Shown: positions 55,096-64,000, counted from the first letter of the stretch. The stretch: DNA of 64,000 nt from an uncultured Paracoccaceae bacterium (GCA_947501555.1 CANMWG010000001.1:1984001-2048000); one strand, 5' to 3'. Notes: generated from the letters alone by a model not told the origin. Made by a program: numbers and translations.

Positions 55096-55554
55096 TCATA
55101 GGGGCAATGCAGTCGTATATTTCAGCTCTTTAAGACTGAACGATGACACCACCGATTTCACAAAAGGCGAGCGCAACAGCGTGTGGGTCATAAAGGCCTC
55201 ATAGGCCTCTACATCAGGACAGCGGATCTTCAGGATATAGTCAGCCGTGCCCGAAATCGCATGGGCCTCCATGATCTGCGGATGGGCGCGAATAACGGTG
55301 GCAAACCCGGCAATCGACGGCTCCGCATGATCGGCCAAGCGGACGGTGGCAAAAACACAAAGCCGGGCATCCGCCTTGGCCGGGTCCAACAAAGCCACAC
55401 GGCCACGGATCAGGCCAAGCTTTTCAAACTCCTGCACCTTGCGCCAAACGGTTGAGGTGGCCATGCCCGCCTGCGTAGCCAAATCCGCCAACGACAGACC
55501 CGCATCCCCTTGCAAAACCCGCAGCAGAGCTTTCTCTTGATCAGAAAATTCCAT
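55096..55554 (-). CDS. Lrp/AsnC-family regulator of phhA
   Basis: 152 residues: N-terminal helix-turn-helix (SLADLATQAGMATSTVWRKVQEFEKLGLI) and a C-terminal RAM domain (RLADHAEPSIAGFA...ADYILKIRCPDVEAYEAF). It is divergent from phhA with 107 AT-rich bases between, a standard arrangement for an amino-acid-responsive activator. An ATTTTGCCAAAAAT inverted repeat at 55576-55589 could be part of its site. Confidence 0.9.
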   Translation of the reverse strand: MEFSDQEKALLRVLQGDAGLSLADLATQAGMATSTVWRKVQEFEKLGLIRGRVALLDPAKADARLCVFATVRLADHAEPSIAGFATVIRAHPQIMEAHAISGTADYILKIRCPDVEAYEAFMTHTLLRSPFVKSVVSSFSLKELKYTTALPL

Positions 55555-55661
55555 TTTTTGTCTTCTTTCAACATAATTTTGCCAAAAATACGCGAATTCC
55601 TACGACAACAAAACAAAATTTCCACCGATCTGACCGAATATGTTCCAAACAGGAGCATCCC

Positions 55662-56453
55662 ATGGCCAAAGACACTACCTACAGTTCAATCCTCCCCGAC
55701 GCCGACGGATATTTTCCCTACACATCCGAGGACGACGCCGTCTGGGGGGAACTCTTTGAGCGACAAATGGCATTCCTGCCCAGGAAAGTTGCCCCCGAAT
55801 ATCTGGAGGGTGTTGAAAAACTCGGGCTGAACGCCGACAAAACACCGCAAGTGAAAGACATCGACACAAAGCTCTACGATATCTCCGGCGCAGGGGCACA
55901 TGGGGTGCCCGCGATCATCCCGCCGTCGCAATTCTACGACCTGCTCAGCCAGCGTAAGTTCCCTGTCGCAACCTTCCTGCGGCGGCGGGAGCATATGGAG
56001 TATATCGAAGAACCCGATCTGTTTCACGAGGTCTTCGGGCACTGCCCCATGCTGACCAACAACGCCTACGCGGACTTCATCGAAGGGTTCGGCAAGAAGG
56101 CAAAATCCTTGGGTAAGGGATATTCATGGCACATGTTCCGGCTGTTCTGGTTCACCGTGGAATTCGGCATGATCCGCACAGACGACGGGCTGCGGGCCTA
56201 CGGGGCGGGGATCGTGTCATCCCCGGCCGAGGCCGAAAACGCCACAAACGGCACAGCGCTGATGCAAGACTTCGACCTGCTGACCGCGTTCCGGACGCCC
56301 TACCGGATCGACATCGTGCAGCCGACATACTTTGTGATCGACAGTTTCGATCAACTGGCCGAAACATTAAGCGCCGATTTCGGCAGCCTGATCGATGAAG
56401 CCAAAGCGCTCGGCGACCTACCTGCCCTTTTCGAAAGCAAACAAGCGGTGTAG
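55662..56453 (+). CDS. phhA: PhhA, phenylalanine 4-monooxygenase
   Basis: 263 residues, the normal length of bacterial enzymes. Iron ligands His122 and His127 (HEVFGH) and Glu167 (FTVEFGM) are present. It hydroxylates phenylalanine to tyrosine with tetrahydropterin and oxygen. An AGGAG box precedes the ATG. It faces the Lrp-type regulator and is followed after nine bases by slyX. Confidence 0.96.
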   Translation: MAKDTTYSSILPDADGYFPYTSEDDAVWGELFERQMAFLPRKVAPEYLEGVEKLGLNADKTPQVKDIDTKLYDISGAGAHGVPAIIPPSQFYDLLSQRKFPVATFLRRREHMEYIEEPDLFHEVFGHCPMLTNNAYADFIEGFGKKAKSLGKGYSWHMFRLFWFTVEFGMIRTDDGLRAYGAGIVSSPAEAENATNGTALMQDFDLLTAFRTPYRIDIVQPTYFVIDSFDQLAETLSADFGSLIDEAKALGDLPALFESKQAV

Positions 56454-56462
56454 ACGGGCATT

Positions 56463-56666
56463 ATGTCCAATATCACCGATCTCGAAGAACAAATCGCCCA
56501 CCTCACCCGCACGGTGGAGGATCTGTCTGATATCGTAGCACGGCAGGAAACCGAATTGGCACAGGCAACCCGCCGGTTGGCCTTGTTGATGGAACGGGAA
56601 GCCACCCGAGAATTGGACGCCGGTGGCACAGTGCCTCTGGCTGATCAAAAACCCCCACATTGGTGA
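56463..56666 (+). CDS. slyX: SlyX family protein
   Basis: 67 residues with the coiled-coil character of SlyX: DLEEQIAHLTRTVEDLSDIV then ARQETELAQATRRLALLMER, and the closing PPHW typical of the family. Function unknown. It is transcribed with phhA and ends just before a perfect palindrome. Confidence 0.88.
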   Translation: MSNITDLEEQIAHLTRTVEDLSDIVARQETELAQATRRLALLMEREATRELDAGGTVPLADQKPPHW

Positions 56667-56672
56667 AAGCCT

Positions 56673-56698
56673 GTAAGATGGGTTTAAACCCATCTTAC
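56673..56698. repeat. 26-base perfect palindrome
   Basis: GTAAGATGGGTTT and its exact complement AAACCCATCTTAC abut with no spacer, six bases after the slyX stop and in the gap towards the convergent dnaE. No T-run follows on either strand. A related, partly degenerate copy lies at 61431-61457 and shares the ending CTTACGATA, so this looks like a dispersed element; it may also serve as a two-way terminator. Confidence 0.7.
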
Positions 56699-56917
56699 GA
56701 TATCCCAAGACTGCATCACTGCGCCCAATTCCTTTGCGGCAGATTCATATTTGGATCGCACGCGCGATTAACCGGGACACGGACGAAAATGCATACATAC
56801 GCGTTCTGTACATAAACTGTACGCGATCCATATCTGTGAAACCCCTGTTTTTAGAGACGTTCACACTTGATTCGCGACATTTCCGAAAAAACTGCCCTGA
56901 CAACCACCGTGCGTTGC

Positions 56918-59900
56918 TCAGGCGTCCTCGACCTCGATGACACCCCCAAGGCTGCGCAGCGCCCCTTTGATCTGCGGATTGACCGGAAAATCCTGCCCCA
57001 GATCCAGCTCAACCTCGCCCGGCAGGTCATCCCCCATCAGGCAGAAAAAGACCGGACCCTTGCCTGCCCGCACTCCATCACGCGCTGCGTTTTCCAGAAC
57101 GGAGGCCACCGATCCAATTGCCTCTGGCCCATCGATAAAGACCCGTAGCCCCGCACCACCTGCATCTGCAACTACAGCGTCGATCGGCGATACGGACCGG
57201 CCCAAAAGCTTCAGCTGATCCGCCTCCAATGTCGCCTCACATTGCAGAACAACCTGCGCTCCGGTTTCCAGGAACTCGCGCGCCACCTCCAACGTATCCG
57301 AAAACATCGTGACCTCATATTGTCCCGTTGGATCAGAGAGTTGGACAAATGCAAAGCGGTTCCCCCGCGCCGATTTCCGCTCTTGCCGACCCGAGACCGT
57401 CCCAGCCATTTTGACAATTGCCGCCCCTTTTTGGGCCCGCGCAATCACCTCATCCAAGGTCAAAACCTGCTTGCGTTTCAGCGGCCCCATGTAGTCGTCA
57501 AGCGGGTGTCCGGACAGATAAAACCCAATGGCTTTGAACTCTTCCGACAGGCGCTCAGCCGGCAACCAATCGTCGCCCGCCGCAAGCCGCGGCTCGGGCA
57601 GATCATCGCCCGCTTCTCCAAAGAGCGAGACCTGGTTCGACGATTTCTGATCGTGAATTGCCGCCGAATAGCCGGTCAATGCATCGAGGCTCAGAAAGAC
57701 ACGTCGGCGGTTGGAATCAAGCACATCAAATGCCCCTGCCCGCGCCAGCATTTCCAGCGGGCGCTTGCCAATCCGCTTCAAATCACAACGACGCGCAAAA
57801 TCGAAGAGGTTAACAAAGGCGCGGTCTTCACGCCCTTCAACGATCAATTTCATCGCCTCAACGCCGACGTTTTTCAACGCGCCCAGCGCATAGACAAGCT
57901 GTTGATCTTTCACATCAAACGTCGCTTGAGACCGGTTAACGCAAGGCGGGATATACCCAATCTCGAGCCCTTTCTTCACTTCTTGGAAATAGACACCCAG
58001 TTTGTCCGTCAGATGGATATCGCAGTTCATGACCCCGGCCATGAATTCTACCGGATGGTTCGCTTTCAGCCAGGCCGTTTGGTAACTCACAACCGCATAA
58101 GCCGCAGCATGGGATTTGTTGAAACCGTAGTTCGCGAATTTCTCCAAAAGGTCGAAAACCTCGGCCGCTTTTTTCTTATCGACCCCGTTTTCCATCGCCC
58201 CTTTTTCAAACTTTGGGCGTTCCTTGGCCATTTCCTCGGCGATCTTCTTACCCATCGCGCGACGCAGCAAATCCGCCCCGCCAAGGCTATAGCCCGCCAT
58301 GACCTGCGCGATCTGCATCACCTGTTCTTGGTAGACGATAATCCCTTGCGTTTCCTTGAGAATATAGTCGATCGAGGGGTGAATGGACTCCAGATCTTTC
58401 TGCCCGTTTTTGACCTCACAATAGGTCGGAATATTCTCCATCGGGCCAGGCCGGTAGAGCGCCACGAGCGCCACGATATCCTCGATACAGTTAGGCTTCA
58501 TCCGCTTGAGTGCGTCCATCATGCCGCTGGATTCCACCTGGAAGACCGCGATAGTTTTGGCACTGGAATACAGCGCATAGGACTTATCATCGTCCAATGG
58601 GATCGCCCCGATATCGTATTCAAAACCCTCGGGGGGTTGATACAATTCCGTGCCATCCGCGGCCACATTCAACGGCCGTCCTGCGGCCTTGATCAGCTTC
58701 ACCGCGTTCTCAATCACCGTTAACGTTTTCAGGCCCAGAAAGTCGAATTTGACGAGCCCCGCCTGTTCCACCCATTTCATGTTGAACTGTGTGGCGGGCA
58801 TATCTGACCTAGGGTCCTGATAAAGCGGCACTAATTCGTCGAGTGGCCGATCCCCAATCACGACACCCGCCGCATGGGTAGAGGCGTTTCGCAGCAATCC
58901 TTCGACCTGTTGCGCATAGGTCAGCAGCCGGTCAACGACCTCTTCATTATTGGCCTCTTCGCGCAAGCGCGGCTCATCGGCGAGCGCCTTTTCGATGGAC
59001 ACCGGCTTGACCCCTTCGACAGGGATCATCTTGGACAACCGGTCGACTTGCCCATAGGGCATCTGCAATACGCGCCCTACGTCGCGCACGGCGGCCTTTG
59101 ACAAGAGCGCGCCGAAGGTGATGATCTGACCCACCTTATCGCGCCCGTATTTGTCTTGCACATAGCGGATCACTTCTTCGCGCCGGTCCATGCAAAAGTC
59201 GATGTCAAAATCGGGCATTGAGACCCGTTCTGGGTTCAAAAACCGCTCGAAAAGAAGGGAATAGCGCAGAGGATCCAGATCGGTGATCAACAGCGCGTAG
59301 GCCACAAGCGACCCAGCGCCAGACCCCCGGCCCGGCCCCACCGGAATGCCGTTTTCCTTGGACCATTTGATAAAATCCGCAACAATCAGGAAGTAGCCCG
59401 GAAACCCCATGCCTTCGATAATACCGAGTTCAAAATCCAGCCGCTTTTCGTACTCATCCACAGAGGTCGCGTGTGGGATGACGGCAAGCCTTGCTTTCAA
59501 CCCTTCTTCGGCCTGACGGCGCAATTCCGCGATTTCGTCATCGGCAAACTTGGGCAAGATCGGGTCACGCTTATAGGTCTTGAAAGCACATCTCTTGGCG
59601 ATTTCAATCGTGTTCTCAATGGCTTCCGGCAAGTCGGCAAAAAGCGTGATCATCTCTTGTGGTGACTTAAAATAGTGCTGCGGCGTCAAGCGGCGACGCG
59701 CTTCTTGCTGGTCGACATAGGCCCCCTCTGCAATGCAGATCAGCGCGTCGTGCGCTTCATACAGTTCGGTTTTGGGGAAGTAGACATCATTGGTCGCAAC
59801 CAGCGGCAAACCCTTGGCATAGGCCATTTCGATATGGCCGCGTTCGGACAGGCGCTCGGCCTCAGGGAGGCCATCGCCAGGGTGCCTTTGCAGTTCAATA

Positions 59901-60415
59901 TAGAGCCGATCCGGATAGATCGCCGCCAGCCGATCCACCAAGGTTTCGGCCTTTGGGCGCTGTTCGTTGCGCAGCAAACGCCCAACAGGCCCGTCGGGCC
60001 CGCCCGAGAGGCAAATCAGGCCCGCGCTATATTGCGCCAGCTCATCCAATGTGACCTGCGGTATCTGCCCGTCGCCTTTCAAATAGGCGCAGGAATTCAA
60101 CTTCATCAAATTCATATATCCGGCTTCTGACTGCGCCAATAACACGATAGGCGCAGGGGCATCCGGGCGTTTGCCGGGCTCAGGTGTTGTGTAGCTGACA
60201 TCAACCTGGCAGCCGACAATAGGCTGCACACCTGCCTTTGCTGCCCCTTCGGAAAATTCCAATGCGCAAAACATGTTGTTGGTATCGGTGACGGCAACAG
60301 CGGGCATGTCCATGCCAGCGGCAAGGTTGGGCAGTTTTTTGACCTGCATTGCGCCCTCAAGAAGTGAGTATTCCGTGTGGACGCGCAGGTGAATGAATCG
60401 GAGATCTTTGGTCAT
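56918..60415 (-). CDS. dnaE: DnaE, DNA polymerase III alpha subunit
   Basis: 1165 residues from the ATG at 60415 (MTKDLRFIHLRVHTEYSLLE). N-terminal PHP domain, then the C-family polymerase core with the catalytic aspartates in PDFDIDFCMD and VKFDFLGLK, helix-hairpin-helix region, and a C-terminal OB fold (about residues 1000-1080, ARGNRFAFVQLSDPTGQYEV). It is the replicative polymerase. No adjacent partner genes. The long reverse frames inside it are shadows. Confidence 0.97.
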   Translation of the reverse strand: MTKDLRFIHLRVHTEYSLLEGAMQVKKLPNLAAGMDMPAVAVTDTNNMFCALEFSEGAAKAGVQPIVGCQVDVSYTTPEPGKRPDAPAPIVLLAQSEAGYMNLMKLNSCAYLKGDGQIPQVTLDELAQYSAGLICLSGGPDGPVGRLLRNEQRPKAETLVDRLAAIYPDRLYIELQRHPGDGLPEAERLSERGHIEMAYAKGLPLVATNDVYFPKTELYEAHDALICIAEGAYVDQQEARRRLTPQHYFKSPQEMITLFADLPEAIENTIEIAKRCAFKTYKRDPILPKFADDEIAELRRQAEEGLKARLAVIPHATSVDEYEKRLDFELGIIEGMGFPGYFLIVADFIKWSKENGIPVGPGRGSGAGSLVAYALLITDLDPLRYSLLFERFLNPERVSMPDFDIDFCMDRREEVIRYVQDKYGRDKVGQIITFGALLSKAAVRDVGRVLQMPYGQVDRLSKMIPVEGVKPVSIEKALADEPRLREEANNEEVVDRLLTYAQQVEGLLRNASTHAAGVVIGDRPLDELVPLYQDPRSDMPATQFNMKWVEQAGLVKFDFLGLKTLTVIENAVKLIKAAGRPLNVAADGTELYQPPEGFEYDIGAIPLDDDKSYALYSSAKTIAVFQVESSGMMDALKRMKPNCIEDIVALVALYRPGPMENIPTYCEVKNGQKDLESIHPSIDYILKETQGIIVYQEQVMQIAQVMAGYSLGGADLLRRAMGKKIAEEMAKERPKFEKGAMENGVDKKKAAEVFDLLEKFANYGFNKSHAAAYAVVSYQTAWLKANHPVEFMAGVMNCDIHLTDKLGVYFQEVKKGLEIGYIPPCVNRSQATFDVKDQQLVYALGALKNVGVEAMKLIVEGREDRAFVNLFDFARRCDLKRIGKRPLEMLARAGAFDVLDSNRRRVFLSLDALTGYSAAIHDQKSSNQVSLFGEAGDDLPEPRLAAGDDWLPAERLSEEFKAIGFYLSGHPLDDYMGPLKRKQVLTLDEVIARAQKGAAIVKMAGTVSGRQERKSARGNRFAFVQLSDPTGQYEVTMFSDTLEVAREFLETGAQVVLQCEATLEADQLKLLGRSVSPIDAVVADAGGAGLRVFIDGPEAIGSVASVLENAARDGVRAGKGPVFFCLMGDDLPGEVELDLGQDFPVNPQIKGALRSLGGVIEVEDA

Positions 60416-60486
60416 GGCCCGAGGGTAACGCAAGCCTCGGCAAGCACAAGCGCGGGTTGGTATCGGTCAGGAAAATTCGTGGGATG

Positions 60487-60564
60487 GAGCAGACTTTCAT
60501 CGAAAGTCTGGTGCCAAATCCTCGGTGAGGATTTGGTTGCAATTTCTTATGAAAGAAATTGCTC
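60487..60564. repeat. Three perfect hairpins in tandem
   Basis: Stem 1 is CAGACTTTC/GAAAGTCTG (60490-60510, loop ATC). Stem 2 is CCAAATCCTC/GAGGATTTGG (60514-60536, loop GGT). Stem 3 is GCAATTTCTT/AAGAAATTGC (60539-60562, loop ATGA). Only 2-3 bases separate the stems. The flanks GAGC (60487-60490) and GCTC (60561-60564) can pair, closing the whole into a cloverleaf. It lies between the divergent starts of dnaE and an ArsR gene. A REP-like dispersed element or an RNA structure are both possible. Confidence 0.75.
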
Positions 60565-60626
60565 AACAGTAAGCACATTCACTAACTGTATTGACACCAC
60601 AGCGGAACCACTTAATACTTAGCTCT

Positions 60627-60962
60627 ATGACTAACCAATTAGATACATTCTTCGGCGCAATGGCCGATCCCACCCGCCGCGCCGTCATCGAGCGTCTTGC
60701 TTCAGGCCCAGCGAGCGTCAGTGAACTGCACGCACCGCACGCAATGGCTTTGCCCACGTTTATGCGACACCTGAAGGTGCTCGAAGACACCGGCATCTTG
60801 CGCTCTATCAAGAAGGGCCGTGTCCGCACTTGCCACATTGAAGCCGCCCCGCTGATCGAAGCGCAGGGCTGGCTTGCCTGGCAGCGCCAGATTTGGGAAA
60901 GCCGGTTGGATCGGCTCGACGCACTCGCCCACGATATTGCGCAAAAAGAAAAGGACTTATGA
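60627..60962 (+). CDS. ArsR-family transcriptional regulator
   Basis: 111 residues from the ATG at 60627; a longer frame from 60591 adds 12 poor residues. Winged-helix ArsR fold: FFGAMADPTRRAVIERLASG, then the recognition region ALPTFMRHLKVLEDTGILRS. No metal-binding cysteines are seen. It is of the sub-group regularly paired with an SRPBCC/AHSA1 protein, which follows one base after its stop. Confidence 0.88.
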   Translation: MTNQLDTFFGAMADPTRRAVIERLASGPASVSELHAPHAMALPTFMRHLKVLEDTGILRSIKKGRVRTCHIEAAPLIEAQGWLAWQRQIWESRLDRLDALAHDIAQKEKDL

Positions 60963-60963
60963 C

Positions 60964-61419
60964 ATGACTCTCGATACAAAATCCTTTGACTTACACCGAA
61001 CTTTGCCTTTGCCTCCGGATCGCTTGTTCGCAGTCCTGACAGATCCCGCACATCGCGAAAAATGGGCAGCACCCGACGCCGATACGGTCCTTGTGACGGA
61101 GACAGCTGACATCCGCGTAGGCGGACAGGACAGGCATTACGCCGGTGCCCCGGAAGCACCAGACTTTGCCGTTGAGACCCGTTGGTACGATTTAGCGCAC
61201 CCAGACCGAGCGGTCTTTACAGAGACCCTGATTTTCGGCGGCGCGGCGGTGAGTACCAGCCTCGTGACCTATTGTTTAGAGGCGGAAGAACACCAAACCA
61301 ATCTATCCATAACCATTGCTGTCTCATCCTTCTCTGGCCCTGAGGCCTTGGCGGAGATCCAAGCAGGGTGGGACGGTGGTCTGGAAAACCTCGAACGTTA
61401 TGTGGAGCAGTTGCCTTAA
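60964..61419 (+). CDS. SRPBCC (AHSA1-like) domain protein
   Basis: 151 residues from the ATG at 60964, one base after the ArsR gene. START-like hydrophobic-pocket fold: LPLPPDRLFAVLTDPAHREKW at the start and the closing GWDGGLENLERYVEQL helix. Ligand unknown. Paired ArsR/AHSA1 genes are common and probably form a small self-controlled unit. Confidence 0.85.
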   Translation: MTLDTKSFDLHRTLPLPPDRLFAVLTDPAHREKWAAPDADTVLVTETADIRVGGQDRHYAGAPEAPDFAVETRWYDLAHPDRAVFTETLIFGGAAVSTSLVTYCLEAEEHQTNLSITIAVSSFSGPEALAEIQAGWDGGLENLERYVEQLP

Positions 61420-61430
61420 TTCACCGGCGG

Positions 61431-61457
61431 GCGGCGGGTTGAAACCCACCTTACGAT
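61431..61457. repeat. Degenerate copy of the 56673 palindrome
   Basis: GCGGGTTGAAACCCACCTTACGAT resembles the right half of the palindrome at 56673-56698 (GGGTTTAAACCCATCTTAC then GATA). The left arm is only partly complementary. It lies just after the SRPBCC gene stop. Two copies within 5 kb suggest a dispersed repeat family. Confidence 0.55.
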
Positions 61458-61619
61458 ACTAAAACTATGGGCATTTGTTCAGACTTGCACCGCCCACCGC
61501 CTAAAACCACTTGCCAAGTTCCCCATCAGAGGTTTTGATAGCCGCTGGGACAGAGGTCTACGCCGCATCGACCTCTGCGCGATCCCGCAGCATATTTGGT
61601 AAGGCGGCAGGTTTACATC

Positions 61620-62975
61620 ATGGATGTGACGTTTCTTCTGAATGGGGAAACCGTGCGGGTAGCGGCTGAGCCCACACAGACTTTGCTTGATTGGCTCCGT
61701 ATTGACCGTGGCTTATGCGGCACCAAAGAAGGCTGCAACGAAGGTGATTGCGGCGCCTGTACGGTTGTTGTTACCGATCAGCATGGCGGCAAGGCGTTGA
61801 ACGCCTGCATTCTGTTCATGCCACAGCTCCATGGCAAAGCCGTCCGCACCGTTGAAGGGATCAGCGGCCCTAGCGGCGCGCTCCACCCGGTGCAGCGGGC
61901 GATGATTGATCATCACGGGTCCCAATGCGGGTTCTGCACGCCTGGGATCATCGCCTCCATGGCTGTTGCCCATCAGCAGGGCCGCAGTGACCATGATGAC
62001 GTCCTGGCGGGCAACCTATGCCGCTGCACTGGATATGCGCCGATTATCCGTGCCGCGGAAGCAGCAGCACAGGACCCGGTGCCCAATTGGATGGATGACC
62101 CTTTGGTTGCGGCATCGCCCCAACCTTACGCCCCCGAGACCCTTGAAGCGCTCGCCAATTGGTATGCCGCCCACCCTGATGCCACTTTGATTGCGGGGGC
62201 CACTGATGTGGGACTTTGGGTGACCAAACAGCTGCGCGATCTGTCCGATGTTGCGTTCCTGAACCGCTGCACCGCATTGCAGAAGATCACGGTCTCTGAG
62301 GATACCATCCAAATTGGTGCTGCGGTCACGATGACCCAGGTTCTGGCCGTTATGCGCGATCACCACCCGTCCTATGCCGATATGATCCGCCGCTATGGGT
62401 CCGAGCAGGTCCGAAATGCCGCCACCATCGGCGGCAATATCGCCAATGGCTCGCCCATCGGGGACAACCCCCCGGCATTGATAGCGCTCGATGCCACGTT
62501 ACATCTGCGCCACGGCGATGAAACCCGTGAACTCCCAATCGCCGATTTCTTCATCGCGTATGGCAAACAGGATCGGGCGCCGGGTGAGCTTGTCACAGGC
62601 GTCAGCCTGCCCAAGCAGGCCCCAATGCTCCGCTGCTACAAGATATCCAAACGCTTCGATCAAGATATCTCGGCTGTCTGTGGCTGTTTCAACATCACCG
62701 TCACAGATGGCGTGGTGGCGGACGCCCGGATCGCTTTTGGCGGCATGGCCGGAACGCCGCACCGGGCGCGGAATGTCGAGGCCGCCTTGATCGGGCAACC
62801 TTGGACCATGGCTTCCGTCGAAACGGCCGCCGCATTATTTGCTTCGGATTACACCCCGATGACCGACATGCGCGCCTCAGCCGCCTACCGGCTGGAGGTC
62901 GCGGAAAACCTGCTCCGCCGCTACTTTGCCGAACTGACAGGCCAGCCAACATCGGTGCTGGAGATCAGCGCATGA
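61620..62975 (+). CDS. xdhA: XdhA, xanthine dehydrogenase small subunit (FeS/FAD)
   Basis: 451 residues from the ATG at 61620; a longer frame adds eight residues. Two 2Fe-2S domains: GTKEGCNEGDCGACTVVV near residue 40 and CGFCTPG with CRCTGY near residues 103-140. An FAD-binding domain follows (AGATDVGLWVTKQL, TIGGNIANGSPIGDNPP). It passes electrons from the molybdenum subunit to NAD in hypoxanthine/xanthine oxidation. An AAGGCGG box lies upstream. Its stop overlaps the xdhB start (ATGA). Confidence 0.94.
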   Translation: MDVTFLLNGETVRVAAEPTQTLLDWLRIDRGLCGTKEGCNEGDCGACTVVVTDQHGGKALNACILFMPQLHGKAVRTVEGISGPSGALHPVQRAMIDHHGSQCGFCTPGIIASMAVAHQQGRSDHDDVLAGNLCRCTGYAPIIRAAEAAAQDPVPNWMDDPLVAASPQPYAPETLEALANWYAAHPDATLIAGATDVGLWVTKQLRDLSDVAFLNRCTALQKITVSEDTIQIGAAVTMTQVLAVMRDHHPSYADMIRRYGSEQVRNAATIGGNIANGSPIGDNPPALIALDATLHLRHGDETRELPIADFFIAYGKQDRAPGELVTGVSLPKQAPMLRCYKISKRFDQDISAVCGCFNITVTDGVVADARIAFGGMAGTPHRARNVEAALIGQPWTMASVETAAALFASDYTPMTDMRASAAYRLEVAENLLRRYFAELTGQPTSVLEISA

Positions 62976-64000
62976 GCGTCGCAAAGCCCCTGCCCCATGA
63001 TGCCGCCGCTCTGCATGTGATCGGTGCTGCGCGCTATATTGATGACATTCCTGCCCCCGCGAATATGGCCCATTTGGCCTTTGGCATGGCCGAGATCGCC
63101 AAGGGGTGGGTGACCGACATGGACCTAGCGCAGGTTCAAAAGGCGCCCGGTGTAATCGCTGTCATGACAGCCGATGATCTTCCCTTCGCAAATGATGTCT
63201 CACCCTCGATCCATGATGAGCCGCTGTTGTCTGAAGGGACCATCCACTACCTAGGTCAGCCACTATTTTTTGTGGTCGCCGACACCCATCTGAACGCACG
63301 CAAAGCCGTCCGTTTGGCAAAGATCACCTATAGCGAAGACACCCCCGTCCTGACCATTGACGAGGCCCTTGCCACCGAAAGCCGGTTTGAGGACGGCCCG
63401 CGCATTTGGACCAAAGGCGATGTGGATCAGGCCTTGGCCGAAGCGCCTCATCACGTGCAGGGCCGCATCGAAATGGGCGGGCAGGAACATTTCTACCTTG
63501 AGGGCCAAGCCGCACTGGTCATCCCCCAAGAAGGCGGAGATATGCTGGTGCATAGCTCCACCCAGCATCCCACCGAAATCCAGCACAAAGTGGCCGACGC
63601 GCTTGGGCTGCCCATGCATGCGGTCCGCTGTGAAGTGCGGCGGATGGGCGGCGGCTTTGGCGGCAAGGAAAGCCAGGGGAACGCGCTGGCGGTCGCCTGC
63701 GCGGTTGCAGCGCGGGCGACAGGGCGGCCGTGCAAAATGCGCTATGACCGCGACGATGATATGATGATCACCGGCAAGCGACATGATTTTCGGATCGACT
63801 ATACGGCGGGGTTTGATGGGGACGGGCGGTTGCTTGGGGTGGACTTCGTGCAAGCGACGCGCTGCGGCTGGGCGCTTGATCTGTCGCTGCCTGTGGCGGA
63901 CCGGGCGATGTTACATGCGGATAACGCCTATCATCTGCCCAGCGCCCGGATCACATCGCACCGGCTGAAGACAAACACGCAATCGGCGACAGCCTTTCGG
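62972..64000 (+). CDS. xdhB: XdhB, xanthine dehydrogenase molybdenum subunit (N-terminal part)
   Basis: 343 codons are visible and the frame is open at the window end. Begins MSVAKPLPHDAAALHVIGAARYIDD. The molybdopterin-binding segment RRMGGGFGGKESQG contains the catalytic-type Glu, and EHFYLEGQ carries the Gln that contacts the molybdenum site. The window ends on the Arg of SATAFR, probably the substrate-binding Arg of the family. Coupled to xdhA; xdhC would be expected downstream, outside the window. Confidence 0.95.
   Translation, partial: MSVAKPLPHDAAALHVIGAARYIDDIPAPANMAHLAFGMAEIAKGWVTDMDLAQVQKAPGVIAVMTADDLPFANDVSPSIHDEPLLSEGTIHYLGQPLFFVVADTHLNARKAVRLAKITYSEDTPVLTIDEALATESRFEDGPRIWTKGDVDQALAEAPHHVQGRIEMGGQEHFYLEGQAALVIPQEGGDMLVHSSTQHPTEIQHKVADALGLPMHAVRCEVRRMGGGFGGKESQGNALAVACAVAARATGRPCKMRYDRDDDMMITGKRHDFRIDYTAGFDGDGRLLGVDFVQATRCGWALDLSLPVADRAMLHADNAYHLPSARITSHRLKTNTQSATAFR

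Noticed and set aside
57242..58723. Plus-strand frame of 493 codons inside dnaE
   Set aside because: It lies entirely antisense to a clear dnaE, has the scrambled composition of a shadow frame and no ribosome site.

Overview
The window looks like a chromosomal segment of a marine alphaproteobacterium of the Roseobacter group (Rhodobacteraceae). This is an inference from gene content and protein character: a short HisG with a separate HisZ, an Lrp/phhA pair, urtABCDE, a carbon-phosphorus lyase operon with a DUF1045 gene, a TRAP transporter, and compact operons joined by ATGA overlaps. No rRNA, tRNA or CRISPR array was seen.

1-14009 (+) is an eleven-gene alginate-type exopolysaccharide operon, cut at its 5' end: alg8 (partial), alg44, algA, algG, algI, algJ, a Sel1-like gene, algX, algF, a 921-residue AlgK-like Sel1 protein and an AlgL-like protein. 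The acetylation genes keep their catalytic residues. The c-di-GMP signature of Alg44, the isomerase half of AlgA, the DPHD motif of AlgG and the catalytic histidine motif of AlgL all appear to be missing. 14010-20428 (+) holds the urea ABC transporter urtABCDE behind a sigma-54-like promoter, with a strong hairpin between urtA and urtB. 20425-25451 is a carnitinyl-CoA dehydratase / NDP-forming acyl-CoA ligase / acyl-CoA dehydrogenase operon (-) with a divergent GATase1-AraC regulator.

25408-33408 is a C-P lyase region: phnGHIJKLN (-), phnM (-), a DUF1045 gene (+) and phnF (+), plus a small putative membrane ORF on the opposite strand between phnI and phnJ. 33561-46050 reads as one catabolic island. 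It has an iac-like (indole-3-acetate) operon (-) in the order amidase, acyl-CoA-dehydrogenase-like monooxygenase, IacB-like protein, Rieske alpha, beta, SDR, ferredoxin reductase. Beside it lie a SnoaL-like gene, a TRAP transporter with a PanE-like reductase and a class II aldolase (+), and a MarR regulator (-). Three upstream regions in the island share the operator-like word TTCAYGTGAM.

46051-51821 is accessory and partly decayed: a YkgJ-type cysteine-cluster protein, an AT-rich orphan, a YHYH-domain protein, a DUF3775-like pseudogene, an unrecognised gene and an IS66 remnant with a frameshifted tnpA and no tnpC. 51822-64000 is mostly core: hisG-hisZ-hisS (-), an Lrp regulator (-) divergent from phhA-slyX (+), dnaE (-), an ArsR/SRPBCC pair (+) and xdhA-xdhB (+, xdhB cut by the window end). 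Two kinds of intergenic palindromic element stand out here: three perfect hairpins in tandem at 60487-60564, and a 26-bp palindrome at 56673-56698 with a degenerate relative at 61431-61457.
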